Below, piece after piece: positions 10,083 to 19,769 of a stretch of DNA of 64,000 nt. Source of the DNA: Acidobacteriota bacterium. GTDB taxonomy: Bacteria; Acidobacteriota; Terriglobia; UBA7540. Positions within the stretch are counted from its first letter, which is position 1; each line of letters starts with the position of its first letter. A model generated the notes under the pieces. It did not search any database and had not been told where the DNA came from. It was given only the letters and a program-made list of their open reading frames with translations. The stretch spans positions 1 through 64,000 of the forward strand of contig CADDZE010000004.1 of the NCBI GenBank assembly GCA_902812465.1, in the 5' to 3' direction. Position numbers and translations under genes: made by a program.

Positions 10083-11146
10083 TTGATTCCGACCGCGATG
10101 ACCTCTTCGCCGAGGTTTTTCCAAACCCTTAAACCAAGCCATTGAACGCTGGCCATAAGCCATCCAAGAGCTTGGAGGGATAAGGGCTGAGGGAGGCGTT
10201 CATCAAAATTGCCCCAGCGGCTAATCGAACGGCTAGCGACGAAGGCTTGGTCAGCCCAGCGAGGTTCGGTCCAACAGAAGTACTGGGCGAAGCCCGCCCT
10301 TCGCAGAACCACAGCAAGTGCCGGAGGGTTGAAGATGAACAGGTGCATGGGAGGATGCAGATGGATCCAGTTGCGTTTCCAAACCGTGTGCCCAAGGCTC
10401 CACCCGTTAGGCGTAGCTAAAGCCAGGCGGCCTCCGGGGCGCAGAATACGCCAGGCTTCACGTAGGAATTGGATTGGGTTGCTGACATGTTCAATGACAT
10501 GGCTCATTACCACGGCGTCAAATGAGCCGTCCGAAAACCTCTGATCCGTAATCGAGCCAAGGTGGACAGTCAAGCCTTTTTTCTTGGCGTTCTCTATCGC
10601 CAGGGGGTCGAAATCGATACCCTCTGCCTGCCACCCCCATAAGTTCATCAAGCGGACCATCTCCCCGCCTCCACAACCCACGTCCAAAAGCCTGCCTTTT
10701 GGGGCACCCGAAAGTGGGCGGAAAGGGAAGTCAATGTCAGCTCGCTTTGCCGGGTGCAGATAGGCAAGCACTCCGGTAAGCCTCCCAGCATCCCAATCTC
10801 TTTCTCCCCCGGGAAAACGATACCTCAGCGCAAGGTATGAGTCTCTGACCTGCAGTAACTTCTTCAACCCAAGAGGTGAGCTGCGTTCCGCCCGGGAATG
10901 GTCCTGGTGGGTAACACGCAAATAACGGTAAATCCGTGGAATATCGTCGTCCACTGGAGTTGGATCCAGCCAGATGAGCCGGCACTTTTCAGAACTGCAT
11001 CTGAGGAAGTTCCAAGTCCCCGGTATCCCAAACTGGCGATCGCTCAGATTGGCGTAGAGCAAGTCGCCGGGACTTCCACAAAGGTAGCAAGCTGGCCGGC
11101 GCGTAATTCTCACCCTTTCACGTTCCATGACAACAGCCGAATCCAT
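10079..11146 (-). CDS. SAM-dependent methyltransferase with N-terminal zinc-ribbon-like segment
   Basis: 355 residues from ATG 11146, with GGAGA about ten bases upstream. The N-terminus has CYLCGSPGD and a second Cys pair region (CSSEKCRL), resembling a small zinc ribbon. The class I methyltransferase core follows: motif I LLDVGCGGGEMV (about residues 155-167), an acidic motif II EGIDFDPLA, and SFDAVVMSHVIEHVSNP. This arrangement is common among methyltransferases of EPS and O-antigen clusters that methylate sugars, sometimes to cap chains. The stop overlaps the GTG start of the GT4 gene, so co-translation is likely. The methylated substrate is not determinable here. Confidence 0.88.
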   Translation of the reverse strand: MDSAVVMERERVRITRRPACYLCGSPGDLLYANLSDRQFGIPGTWNFLRCSSEKCRLIWLDPTPVDDDIPRIYRYLRVTHQDHSRAERSSPLGLKKLLQVRDSYLALRYRFPGGERDWDAGRLTGVLAYLHPAKRADIDFPFRPLSGAPKGRLLDVGCGGGEMVRLMNLWGWQAEGIDFDPLAIENAKKKGLTVHLGSITDQRFSDGSFDAVVMSHVIEHVSNPIQFLREAWRILRPGGRLALATPNGWSLGHTVWKRNWIHLHPPMHLFIFNPPALAVVLRRAGFAQYFCWTEPRWADQAFVASRSISRWGNFDERLPQPLSLQALGWLMASVQWLGLRVWKNLGEEVIAVGIK

Positions 11147-11267
11147 ATTTGCTGCTCTCCTTAACGGAGATTGGGGATACCCTAGATCAAAGGCACAAAT
11201 GGTTTAGGCACCTGTTCTCGGCGCCGCACCGCGCCGCATACGAAACCTCGCCCCCCGAGGGGTCAAG

Positions 11268-12602
11268 CTATAGCCTCTTGGGTTCAATCCGCTCCCACAC
11301 TGCAGGCCGCGAAGCAGCTACCAACAACGCGGCGAAAAGAAAGACGTATGATGCGACCGTCGCCCAAGCGGCTCCCTCGGCCTGCATTCTGGGAATAAAC
11401 AGGAAATTTAAGGCGATGTTCAGCGCCGCGGCTGAACCCGAAATGAAAAGCAGCAGTCTGTCCCCCCCTCGGCTAAGCAACAAGATGCCCAGCAACGAAG
11501 TACAGAAATCTACAGGGAGCGCGACGAGCAGAATGTGGAGCACTCGGACCGAACCGAGCGGACTACCATAAATCAGGGTTAGCAACGGAACGCTGAAAAG
11601 CCAGATCCCACCGGCTATCGTGACTCCCGCGAGTGCCACCACCGCAAGCGTGCCGAGCAGCCACCTGCGTGCGCTCCGGGGGCCTTTCCACGACACCATC
11701 TGCGGATAAAGCGATTGCGTCATTAGGTAATAGCCGCCAAAAATCAGAAAGAGGATTTTGTAGGCGGCGTTGTAGCGCCCGACCTCCTTCACGGTAGTCA
11801 AGCCTGCCAAAATTAGCGTATCGATATTGTTAAACATGAGGTTGAAAAACGTCGCCCCGCCGAGAGTAAAAATAGCCCCCCAAAGGAGCTTCGGCACAGC
11901 CTGGCCGGCATGGCCGCCGGCTTCCGGCGCAGCGACCGGCCGCCATTTAAATCGCCACAAGATCCACAACATCGTGGCCCCCGCCGTCGCCGCTGCAAAC
12001 CTGGAGAGAACGAGCGAGAACAAAGCGTTTCCGGTCCAGCGCATAGTAAAAATAGCGCCACCGACGAAGAGCACGCCCACGAGCGCGCGCCAACCGCCTA
12101 GCCAACCCATGTGATTCAGCCCCCATGCGACCCAATCCAGAGAAAAGACGTAAGGAATGACCGCAAGCACAAATCCGAGAACATAAAAACGCGCCTCGCT
12201 TGGAATGGGGCCCCAGAGAGCATAGGCGCTGCCCGCTGAAACCGCAAAGGCGCAGAGAATCAGCCGCTTCCTCAAGACGTCTTCCAGGATCGCTTCGGCC
12301 GCCGCTGGGCTGCCGGCGACGATGCGAGTGCCAATCAGGACAAGGCCCTGGTCGGTGCCCATAGTGACGTAAGTCATAATCGTCAGTGCCAGAGCCACTG
12401 TGCCTAGAAGGCCAACTCCATAAACGCGTGTGATATACGCGAACAAAACGAATGAGGCAAGTCTCGCTGTTGCTTCCCCCACACCCATCCTTACTGTGGA
12501 TTTGAGGACCTGCCATAGGCTGATCTCGGACCTCGGGTGTTCCGCCACCGCGGACTGTTCCCCTTGTGCTGTTTGTGCTGTCAGTGTTTGTTCTGCCGGC
12601 AA
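11268..12602 (-). CDS. Oligosaccharide flippase (Wzx/MATE-like)
   Basis: 444 residues with about twelve to fourteen hydrophobic helices, including VGEATARLASFVLFAYITRV near residue 40, typical of Wzx-type flippases of the MOP exporter superfamily. It should move undecaprenyl-PP-linked repeat units from the cytoplasmic to the periplasmic leaflet, supplying the Wzy-like polymerase encoded downstream. The start used is TTG at 12602, which has GAAGGTG eight bases upstream; GTG at 12548 is a second option. It lies between ugd and the methyltransferase, separated from ugd by about 620 non-coding bases and from the methyltransferase by 121 bases. Confidence 0.88.
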   Translation of the reverse strand: MPAEQTLTAQTAQGEQSAVAEHPRSEISLWQVLKSTVRMGVGEATARLASFVLFAYITRVYGVGLLGTVALALTIMTYVTMGTDQGLVLIGTRIVAGSPAAAEAILEDVLRKRLILCAFAVSAGSAYALWGPIPSEARFYVLGFVLAVIPYVFSLDWVAWGLNHMGWLGGWRALVGVLFVGGAIFTMRWTGNALFSLVLSRFAAATAGATMLWILWRFKWRPVAAPEAGGHAGQAVPKLLWGAIFTLGGATFFNLMFNNIDTLILAGLTTVKEVGRYNAAYKILFLIFGGYYLMTQSLYPQMVSWKGPRSARRWLLGTLAVVALAGVTIAGGIWLFSVPLLTLIYGSPLGSVRVLHILLVALPVDFCTSLLGILLLSRGGDRLLLFISGSAAALNIALNFLFIPRMQAEGAAWATVASYVFLFAALLVAASRPAVWERIEPKRL

Positions 12603-13220
12603 TGGTAGTCACCTTCTCACCACAAATACTGTTCACCAGCATTGCCAGAGGTTATCACACATTGGCGGTTACACTTGTCTCCAGGACGCAGCACGGCGAT
12701 TCGTGATTGGAGCAGTTGCTGCCACGGGCAAACCTACCATAGCTTTCATGGGTGGTTGAGGTTGATCTGCTGACCGAAAACGTCGGATGCACCGCAGGAG
12801 CTGGGCAGTTAGGAGCAAATCTTTTCGCTGTAGCGATTCTTGCGCCTTCCGAATCCTTCTGCAATTCGATACCGGAAGGCATTCGCCTTCGGATAATGCT
12901 CGTGGAAGCCTCCAGAATGGGCAAAAACTGCATCCCCCAGCTTTAGCGGTGCGGACGGGTCGGTTACTCAAGGTCGAAACGACACTCGGCGTACAGACCC
13001 CCGAAACCTGGCGCATGATAATGTCGAGCAAGGATTGATCGGTTAGGTCCGCCGTCCAGATCTCGCAGCAGATGGTGGATAGGCTTCTCAGTGCTCTTCC
13101 GCCGTGCCAGGCCGTAAACCTTCTTCCCAAAAACGTGGGTGCTCAGGGCGTTGGGAGCTCCCACTCCAGACCACAAAGGAACGCACTCCCGGCGCTTGTC
13201 GTGATAAAGACCTACACGTC
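12603..13220. other. 618-base gap between ugd and the flippase gene, no recognisable gene
   Basis: Open frames exist on both strands but none shows a domain, a plausible start with ribosome binding site, or neighbour-like composition. It may hold the promoter of the downstream flippase-to-beta-helix unit, or a decayed gene too worn to recognise. Confidence 0.5.
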
Positions 13221-14591
13221 CTATGTGACGCTCGTGAGGGCAGCCGCAACTTGGCCCGCGGATACCCGCCCGATGCTGATGTATCGAAAGCCGTGGCGCG
13301 CCAACTGGTCGTGGGAGAGGACGTTGCGGCCATCGATAACCAGCGGATGGCTGACGCACTCCTTCAGACGTCGCCAATCGAGGCGCTGGAACTCGTCCCA
13401 GTCAGTCAACACCAGAATCGCCTCAGCATTCCTCGCCGCTTCATACGGATCCGCGCAAGCCTGCAAGGCCGGTAGCTCGGCCAGCGCCCGTTCTGTGGCT
13501 TGAGGGTCGTAAGCGCGCACCTTTGCGCCCTCCGCCACCAAGTTCCGGACCACGGCTAGCGCGGGCGAATTGCGCAGGTCGTCGGTGTTGGGCTTAAAGG
13601 CCAGGCCCCAAGCCGCAATCCGCCGAGCGCGCAAGCCGCCCAACTCGATGCGTATTCTGTTAACGAAACGATCCACTCGTTCTCGATTGACCTTTTCGAC
13701 TTCCCGAAGAAGCGAGAAGTCGCAGCCAAACTTCTCCGCGACCTTGACGAATGCCGCCACGTCCTTCGGCAGGCAAAAGCCGCCAAATCCGATGCCGGGG
13801 CGCAAGAATGCCGGTCCAATCCGCGGATCTAGCCCCATGGCCTCGGCCACCCTTTGCACATCCGCGCCCGTCGCCTCGCACAGGTCCGCCATCAGGTTGA
13901 TGAAAGAGATTTTCGTTGCCAGAAAAGAATTCGAAGCGAGCTTTACGAGCTCCGCGCTTGCGAGATCCATCGCCACGAACGGCACCGCGCCTCGCGGCGA
14001 GCAGGTGTCATGGACGGGACAAGTAAACTGGCCGCTGATCACCGGCCCATAAATCGCCTTGAGCAGCGACACGGCCCGCGGCGACTCCGCTCCCACCACG
14101 ATTCGGTCCGGGTGAAAGAAAGCCTCAAGCGCCGAGCCTTCTCGCATGAACTCGGGATTAGAAGCCACTTCGCAATCGGCTCTTCCATGCTGTTTCAGGT
14201 ACTGTTGCAACCAGCGACCGGTGTGAACTGGAACCGTGCTCTTTTGGATCACCAGCCGGGGGCTTGTGGCCTCTTGAGCGACAACCTGCGCGACCTGTTC
14301 TACTTCGGAAAGATCTGCCTCACCGTTCTCAAGGGGAGGCGTGCCAACGCAAATGAATAGCGCCCTTCCCAGTCGTACAGCCTCCCCGGCGGTGGTGAAT
14401 CTCAGCCGGCTAGCCGCTAGCTGCTTGCCGACGATCTCCGCCAGGTAGGGCTCGAAAAACGGGATTTCGCCCCGGCGTAGAGAAGCCACGTTCTCCGGCC
14501 CGTCGGCACAACATACCTGGTGCCCGATCGCGGCCAAGCCTGCCGCCGTCGTCAAGCCAACGTGGCCAGCGCCGATGACACCAATCTCCAT
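13221..14591 (-). CDS. ugd: UDP-glucose 6-dehydrogenase
   Basis: 456 residues. Oxidises UDP-glucose to UDP-glucuronate with two NAD+, supplying an acidic sugar for the EPS. The NAD-binding Rossmann motif is IGVIGAGHVGLTTAAGLA at residues 3-20. The family's catalytic-Cys motif FGGFCLPKDV is near residue 265, preceded by FLRPGIG. The C-terminal UDP-binding domain has AWGLAFKPNTDDLRNSPAL. Length matches the family. It is transcribed with the Wzc and Wza genes to its right (137 bases from the kinase stop). The presence of this gene suggests the polymer contains glucuronate or a sugar derived from it; that is inference. Confidence 0.95.
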   Translation of the reverse strand: MEIGVIGAGHVGLTTAAGLAAIGHQVCCADGPENVASLRRGEIPFFEPYLAEIVGKQLAASRLRFTTAGEAVRLGRALFICVGTPPLENGEADLSEVEQVAQVVAQEATSPRLVIQKSTVPVHTGRWLQQYLKQHGRADCEVASNPEFMREGSALEAFFHPDRIVVGAESPRAVSLLKAIYGPVISGQFTCPVHDTCSPRGAVPFVAMDLASAELVKLASNSFLATKISFINLMADLCEATGADVQRVAEAMGLDPRIGPAFLRPGIGFGGFCLPKDVAAFVKVAEKFGCDFSLLREVEKVNRERVDRFVNRIRIELGGLRARRIAAWGLAFKPNTDDLRNSPALAVVRNLVAEGAKVRAYDPQATERALAELPALQACADPYEAARNAEAILVLTDWDEFQRLDWRRLKECVSHPLVIDGRNVLSHDQLARHGFRYISIGRVSAGQVAAALTSVT

Positions 14592-14728
14592 TTGAATTAC
14601 ATCCCCGGAGCCGGGCGCAACCTCGACGGAGCCCCTCCTGCGTCCTATTTGCAGTATCCTGGACGAGCCAGGTAAACTGACCCTGCGTTTCCCGAGAAGG
14701 CCGATACTTGTACAAGCTCCGGCACGGC

Positions 14729-17026
14729 CTAGGTCGCCTCGTCGTGCTGCGACTCCTGATCGCTAGAGTCAGCCCCATAACCATACCCGTAATGATAATA
14801 GCTATGGGGTCCGTAACCATTGCGCTGGAAGTCGACGTCGTTCAAGGCCACGCCCAGCACTCTGGCGCCGACACTATAAAGCTGGCTTCGCGCGTGGCGG
14901 ACCACGTCGTAGGGCGTCTCGAAGGCTCGTGTCACCAGCACGGTGGCATCGGTCAGGGTGGCAAGAATTCGGGCGTCAGCAACGCTCAGCAGCGGAGGAG
15001 AATCCACCAGAACGTATTCGAAGTCGTTGCATAGCTGCCGTAATAGTTGCCCGGCCAGACGCGAGGAGAGAATCTCCGCGGGGTTGGGCGGGATCGGCCC
15101 ACAGGGAATGACGCTGAGGTTAGGGACGCCCGGAACAGGCAGAATGGCGTCCTTCAGCTCTGCGTGCCCCGTCAAGACCTGCACGAAGCCAGGATTATTC
15201 TGGACGCCGGCATAGCGGTGGCAGGCCGGCTTGCGCATATCACAGTCGACGAGTACTACGCGGCTGCCCAAACTAGCTAGGGTCGCGCCCAGGTTGATGG
15301 CGGTGGTGCTTTTACCTTCTCCGGGCAGCGAGCTCGTTACCATAATCAGCTTCGGCACCGGGCTCGCAGAAAGCAGGATTGAAGTGCGAAGAGAACGAAA
15401 CGCTTCCACCACCGTCGGATCGGTCTGGATAGCCGGCGCCAAGCCGGAATGGCCATTGTCGCCGACTTTCACCAAACCCGCCTCCACGTGTCCGTTGGAC
15501 CCATTCAAAGAGAACCTTGGCAACACGCCGAGCGAAGGCAATCGCAGGAGGCGCTCCACCTCATCGGGGGTCTTCAGCGTCTTGTCGAGGTATTCCTGGA
15601 AGAAGGCTAGGCCGACTCCCACACCCAATCCCAAGATCAAGCCCAAGGCCAGATTCAGCAGTATCCGAGGCTTTACCGGGCGCCGGGGTACCTCTGCCTG
15701 ATCGACCACGCGAATGTTGCTGGCCTTCAGTCCCGACTCGACCTGCGCTTCCTTCATCCGCTCTAAGAGTCCGTCATACAGTTGGCGGTACGTATCGACG
15801 TCGCGCTTGAGAATGTTATATTGAATCCCTTTCTGCTCGAAATCACTGATCAGCTTCTTTTGCTTTTCGATCTCTTCCGCAAGGTATTTCTCCTTTTGCA
15901 CTGCGGCCTGATACTCATCGACGATGTTTGCGCTCACAACCTGCTTCTTCTCTTCAAGCTGCTTCTGGAGCGAGTCAATCTCCTTGCGAAGCTGTACCGC
16001 CTTCGGGTAATCGGGCTTGACCCACGTGGTTTCGTCGGCATATCGATTCCGCAGGTCAACTAATTTTTCCTCAAGGTCCTGAATCAAGCGGTTGTTCATC
16101 ACTACGGGCAGGTCCTGAGTCTTTCCCTGCCGTACCGCAGCGTACTGTGACTCCTTCTGGAAGCGGTCGGCCTGAGCAGTCGTATACTGCTGCAAAAGCT
16201 GCTCGAGGCGGGCATTCGCCTCGCTCTGCTTCTCGTTGATGAAGACGATCGAGAACTGCCGCGCGTAGTTGGCCAGGTCCGTTTCCGCTTTCTCGAGCTT
16301 CAACTTCACTTCACCGAGCCTGGACTTCAAAAATTGCGTAGCTAGCTCGGTCTGCGTCCACTTCACATTGAGATTCGCGATGATGTAGGCATCCGCAAGC
16401 TTGTTGGCGATGCGGGCCGCGAGCTGGGGATCGTTCGAGTAGAACGATACCTCGACGAGGTTGCTTCGCCGCACCGGACTGACGTCGATGGATTCCTGAA
16501 AGTTGCTGACGGCGTTGACGTACGCCTCGGTGGTCGTATTCGGCGGTCCGGGATCGCTCTTAGAAGGTATTTGAGGCGGGTCGCTTTGGAATAGGCCAAA
16601 GAGCCAGCGGCTGCGGTAAAACTCCGGGTATGTGTAAAGGCGCAGATCGTTGACTACGGTCTCTGCCAGCGAGCGGCTCACGAGCACCTTGTACTGCGTC
16701 TCACGATAACTATCCACGTCAACCGTGGGGGCGTTCTGGGCAACCTGCTGAAAGTTTAAAACCTGAGGAGCCTCGGGGCTGATCTCAAGCACAACCTTGC
16801 CCTTATACACGGGCTTTTGCTTGAGCGTTCCCAAGGCGACGGTGGCGAAAATCACCAGGGTGCACGTCAACACCGTCCAACGCCGCTTCATCACCAGCTG
16901 CCAATAGTCGAGCAGGTGGGGGACGTCTTCCGGCGCCACCTCGACAATGGCTCGCTCGGGGTAGGTTGGGGCGTAGGCCGTCAGATCCTGGGTGCCCCGG
17001 GCCTGCAGTTTTTCATGGTCTTCCAT
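14729..17026 (-). CDS. Wzc-type polysaccharide co-polymerase and BY-kinase
   Basis: 765 residues from ATG 17026 (AGAGG seven bases upstream; an adjacent TTG is also open). It controls EPS chain length and export by autophosphorylation. N-terminal Wzz domain with a first membrane segment near residue 45 (WTVLTCTLVIFATVALGTL), a long coiled-coil region about residues 230-440, and a second membrane helix near 475 (LNLALGLILGLGVGVGLAFF). The cytoplasmic kinase has Walker A SSLPGEGKSTTAINLG near residue 568 and Walker A' VVLVDCDMRKP near 595. The C-terminus carries a Tyr cluster (YGPHSYYHYGYGYGAD), the usual autophosphorylation site. It is the partner of the Wza-like protein encoded 48 bases upstream. 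Confidence 0.94.
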   Translation of the reverse strand: MEDHEKLQARGTQDLTAYAPTYPERAIVEVAPEDVPHLLDYWQLVMKRRWTVLTCTLVIFATVALGTLKQKPVYKGKVVLEISPEAPQVLNFQQVAQNAPTVDVDSYRETQYKVLVSRSLAETVVNDLRLYTYPEFYRSRWLFGLFQSDPPQIPSKSDPGPPNTTTEAYVNAVSNFQESIDVSPVRRSNLVEVSFYSNDPQLAARIANKLADAYIIANLNVKWTQTELATQFLKSRLGEVKLKLEKAETDLANYARQFSIVFINEKQSEANARLEQLLQQYTTAQADRFQKESQYAAVRQGKTQDLPVVMNNRLIQDLEEKLVDLRNRYADETTWVKPDYPKAVQLRKEIDSLQKQLEEKKQVVSANIVDEYQAAVQKEKYLAEEIEKQKKLISDFEQKGIQYNILKRDVDTYRQLYDGLLERMKEAQVESGLKASNIRVVDQAEVPRRPVKPRILLNLALGLILGLGVGVGLAFFQEYLDKTLKTPDEVERLLRLPSLGVLPRFSLNGSNGHVEAGLVKVGDNGHSGLAPAIQTDPTVVEAFRSLRTSILLSASPVPKLIMVTSSLPGEGKSTTAINLGATLASLGSRVVLVDCDMRKPACHRYAGVQNNPGFVQVLTGHAELKDAILPVPGVPNLSVIPCGPIPPNPAEILSSRLAGQLLRQLCNDFEYVLVDSPPLLSVADARILATLTDATVLVTRAFETPYDVVRHARSQLYSVGARVLGVALNDVDFQRNGYGPHSYYHYGYGYGADSSDQESQHDEAT

Positions 17027-17073
17027 CAAAATCCTCTTTTGCCCTGGCGCGCCGGGAAGCTGTGGGCCTGGAC

Positions 17074-18132
17074 TTAAAGCCCCCTGAAGACGACTAACCC
17101 TGTCAGCGTAGCAATGACGGAGTCCGTGCTCCGAAACGCCACGACCTTCCCATGACTCTTGGGGACGTATAACACATCGTTGGCAGCGAGTTCGACGTCC
17201 GGTGCCTTGCCGGACATCACCCGGCCTAAATCGATAGGTGTTTCGGTGAGCGTGCCGTTTGGAGAGCGGTGAATAATTCGCGCCGCCTTGAGGGCTGCAG
17301 TTGGGTTCAGGCCTTCCGCCAGGGCTAACGCCTCGAGAACGGTGATCTGATCGCGGTCCTCTAACGTGAACCCGGCCTGCTTTTTAACTTCGCCGACAAC
17401 GTAAACAATCCCCGCTTTGCTTACGGCAATGGTGTCGAACGGCTTAATCTGGATGTTCAATGCCGTGTTGTGCGAGTACAGAAGCTTCCTGATGTCGATT
17501 TGAAGCTGGTCGGGAGCCACCTGGCGCATGCCATCTGTTGGCTCCACATCTTGGAATCCGCCCTTGCGCGTCACCAACAAAGTGCGTCCAGCGCTGCCGT
17601 TGATCTTGCGAGCCAGACCGCCGGCCATGGAGAGAACCTCGATGAGTGTTCGCGGCCCCGACAGCTGGTAGAGTCCCGGTTTCTCCACTGCGCCGATGAC
17701 CGACACAGGACGAGCGTGGAACTCGCGGACAAACACCGTCACGTGGGGGTTCTCAAGGTAAGTTTTGCCCCACTCAGCTTCCAACTCGCGGCGCAGTTCT
17801 TGAGTCGTCAGGCCCACCGCCTTCACATGACCCAGCAGCTTCACCGGAATCGTGCCATCGTTCTCGACGCGGACGGTCTCCTTGAGCTCCGGAACATTAA
17901 GCACGTCAATGTTGAGGACGTCCTCGGGGCCGATGCGATAGTCTGGCCCGATTTCGCCGCCTCCGGGTGGTCCCGGGGAGCCGAGCGCCAGATCATTGGT
18001 GCTTGTAGTGTCCTGCTGGTCCGGTTGCTGATTTTCCGCCTGGTCTTGACCCCACGTTAAGGCGGCGGCCAAAACGAGTAGCAGTACTACGGCGCCGAAG
18101 CGAGGCCAGACTATCGCGGATGCCCTTCCCAT
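17074..18132 (-). CDS. Wza-like polysaccharide export protein
   Basis: 352 residues when started at ATG 18132, chosen because GAGGT lies seven bases upstream and the protein then opens with a compact signal peptide (FGAVVLLLVLAAALTWGQ). An upstream in-frame ATG adds 16 residues. A Poly_export domain starts at YRIGPEDVLNIDVLNVPELK (about residue 65) and is followed by soluble-ligand-binding beta-grasp (SLBB) repeats, e.g. RPVSVIGAVEKPGLYQLSG and GIVYVVGEVKKQAGFTL. It should form the periplasmic/outer-membrane export channel for the EPS together with the Wzc kinase. First gene of the minus-strand EPS unit; its promoter should lie in the 276-base divergent gap shared with the glutamate dehydrogenase gene. 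Confidence 0.93.
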   Translation of the reverse strand: MGRASAIVWPRFGAVVLLLVLAAALTWGQDQAENQQPDQQDTTSTNDLALGSPGPPGGGEIGPDYRIGPEDVLNIDVLNVPELKETVRVENDGTIPVKLLGHVKAVGLTTQELRRELEAEWGKTYLENPHVTVFVREFHARPVSVIGAVEKPGLYQLSGPRTLIEVLSMAGGLARKINGSAGRTLLVTRKGGFQDVEPTDGMRQVAPDQLQIDIRKLLYSHNTALNIQIKPFDTIAVSKAGIVYVVGEVKKQAGFTLEDRDQITVLEALALAEGLNPTAALKAARIIHRSPNGTLTETPIDLGRVMSGKAPDVELAANDVLYVPKSHGKVVAFRSTDSVIATLTGLVVFRGL

Positions 18133-18408
18133 GGCGTGTACCTCTAGCATGCGTACCCTAGAATCCGACTGGTTACCCACGTTAGAACGACAGCCCAGGA
18201 GTTGTCAAGGCGAGCCCATGCCGGCATACCGGCTCCTCTTACGCTCAATCTCGAGCCGAGCGAGCCTGCATTATTACGGCATACTCCGGAGTTCTGCTAT
18301 ACTGGCGCTGTTGACCGCGCTGTCGCTATCGGAGGGGAGGTAGGGGGAGGAACTCGAGGTGTCGCGCCCCGGCGGTCCCTGCCTTAAGGCGTGTCTTTCG
18401 GAGGCTCT

Positions 18409-19677
18409 ATGGGCAGTGCGTTGACTTCCGAAAAGGAGATGAGCGTCTACGAGTCGATGGCGGCGCGGTTCGATGTCGCCGCCCGCAAGCTCAATCTCGA
18501 CGAAGGCCTGATGAAGTATCTCCGCACGCCGAATCGCGAAATCATTGTGCATATTCCGGTAACCATGGACGATGGCCGCCTGGAGACCTTTGATGGGTTC
18601 CGCGTCCAGCACAGCATCGCGCGTGGGCCGTGCAAGGGGGGCGTCCGTTTTGGCCCGCAGGTAACTTTGGACGAGATTCGCGGCCTAGCTGCGGAAATGA
18701 CCTGGAAGTGTGCCGTGGTAAATATCCCTTTTGGCGGAGCCAAGGGTGGCGTGGTCTGTGATCCGGCGAAGCTTTCCATGGGAGAGCTGGAACGCATTAC
18801 TCGGCGTTACACGGCGGAGATACTTGATTACATTGGACCGGAGCGCGACGTGCCCGCCCCGGACATGAACACCAACGAACAGATCATGGCCTGGGTGATG
18901 GACACTTACTCGATGCACGTCCGTCACACGACGACCGCGGTGGTCACGGGCAAGCCGCTTGAACTGGGCGGTTCGCGCGGCCGCCGGGAAGCCACGGGCC
19001 GTGGCTGCATGATCGTTTGCGACCAGGCGCTGAAGCGTTTTGGCCGCAAGCGCGAGAATACTCGCGTGATCGTCCACGGATTTGGGAACGTCGGCTCCCA
19101 GGCAGCCCGCCTCATGCACGAGGCCGGTTACAAGATCGTCGGCGTTGCCGACATCTCCGGAGGTGTCTACAACTCGCATGGGCTTGATATTCAAGCCCTG
19201 CTGGATTTCGTCTCCGCGAACCGCCAGGTGAAAGGGTTTCCCGGGGGCGAGCCGGTTGGCAATCTCGAGATTCTCGAGATGGACTGCGAAGTTCTTCTGC
19301 CTGCAGCTACCGAGAGTGTGATCAACAGCAGCAACGCCGACCGCATTAAGGCACACATCTTGGTGGAAGGTGCCAACAGCCCCACTACGCCCCCTGCCGA
19401 CGACATCCTCTTCGACCGCGGCGTCTTCGTGATCCCCGACATTCTCGCCAACGCTGGCGGCGTCACCGTGTCATACTTCGAGTGGGTGCAGGACCGCCAG
19501 GGATACTTCTGGCCAGAAGCCGATGTGAACGAGAAGCTGAACTACATCCAGGTGCAGGCGTTCAACGACGTTGTCCATTACGGCGAGAAGCACAACGTAA
19601 ACAACCGCATCGCCGCGTATATGCTGGCCATTGAGCGCGTCGCCTCAACGCTCAAGATGCGTGGCATATACGCCTAG
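18409..19677 (+). CDS. gdhA: Glu/Leu/Phe/Val dehydrogenase (glutamate dehydrogenase)
   Basis: 422 residues from ATG 18409, which has GGAGG four bases upstream; a GTG at 18391 lacks such a site. Catalyses reversible oxidative deamination of glutamate (or a related amino acid) with NAD(P)+. Dimerisation-domain motifs [11 protein letters not shown] and the glycine-rich active-site segment [12 protein letters not shown] contain the substrate and catalytic Lys residues. The Rossmann domain has [16 protein letters not shown]. Length fits hexameric bacterial GDH. Codes divergently from the EPS operon and 92 bases ahead of the BMC-linked aldolase. Co-transcription with the BMC genes is possible but not shown, and no encapsulation-type tail is visible. 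Confidence 0.95.
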   Translation: MGSALTSEKEMSVYESMAARFDVAARKLNLDEGLMKYLRTPNREIIVHIPVTMDDGRLETFDGFRVQHSIARGPCKGGVRFGPQVTLDEIRGLAAEMTWKCAVVNIPFGGAKGGVVCDPAKLSMGELERITRRYTAEILDYIGPERDVPAPDMNTNEQIMAWVMDTYSMHVRHTTTAVVTGKPLELGGSRGRREATGRGCMIVCDQALKRFGRKRENTRVIVHGFGNVGSQAARLMHEAGYKIVGVADISGGVYNSHGLDIQALLDFVSANRQVKGFPGGEPVGNLEILEMDCEVLLPAATESVINSSNADRIKAHILVEGANSPTTPPADDILFDRGVFVIPDILANAGGVTVSYFEWVQDRQGYFWPEADVNEKLNYIQVQAFNDVVHYGEKHNVNNRIAAYMLAIERVASTLKMRGIYA

Positions 19678-19734
19678 CCGGCGTTCTTGGCTCTTTAGTT
19701 TGTCGTTCATAGCCGGGCCTGCTGGAACCTTGCA

Positions 19735-19769
19735 GCCACGAACCGCGAACTATTAGCCACGAACTATCG
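19735..19769. repeat. Heptameric tandem repeat abutting the aldolase start codon
   Basis: Five 7-base units in direct succession: GCCACGA, ACCGCGA, ACTATTA, GCCACGA, ACTATCG. The last unit is followed directly by the ATG at 19770. A similar period-7 array precedes the first BMC-P gene. No Shine-Dalgarno-like sequence precedes this start codon, so the repeat occupies the place of the ribosome binding site. Confidence 0.7.

Noticed and set aside
12669-13130. Open frames on the minus strand between ugd and the flippase gene, up to 153 residues
   Set aside because: Composition is that of shadow frames, no family motif, no ribosome binding site, and the frames overlap each other.
18409-19677. Glutamate dehydrogenase as part of the microcompartment
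   Set aside because: No encapsulation-type extension at either end and no known link of this family to BMC metabolism; adjacency alone is weak.
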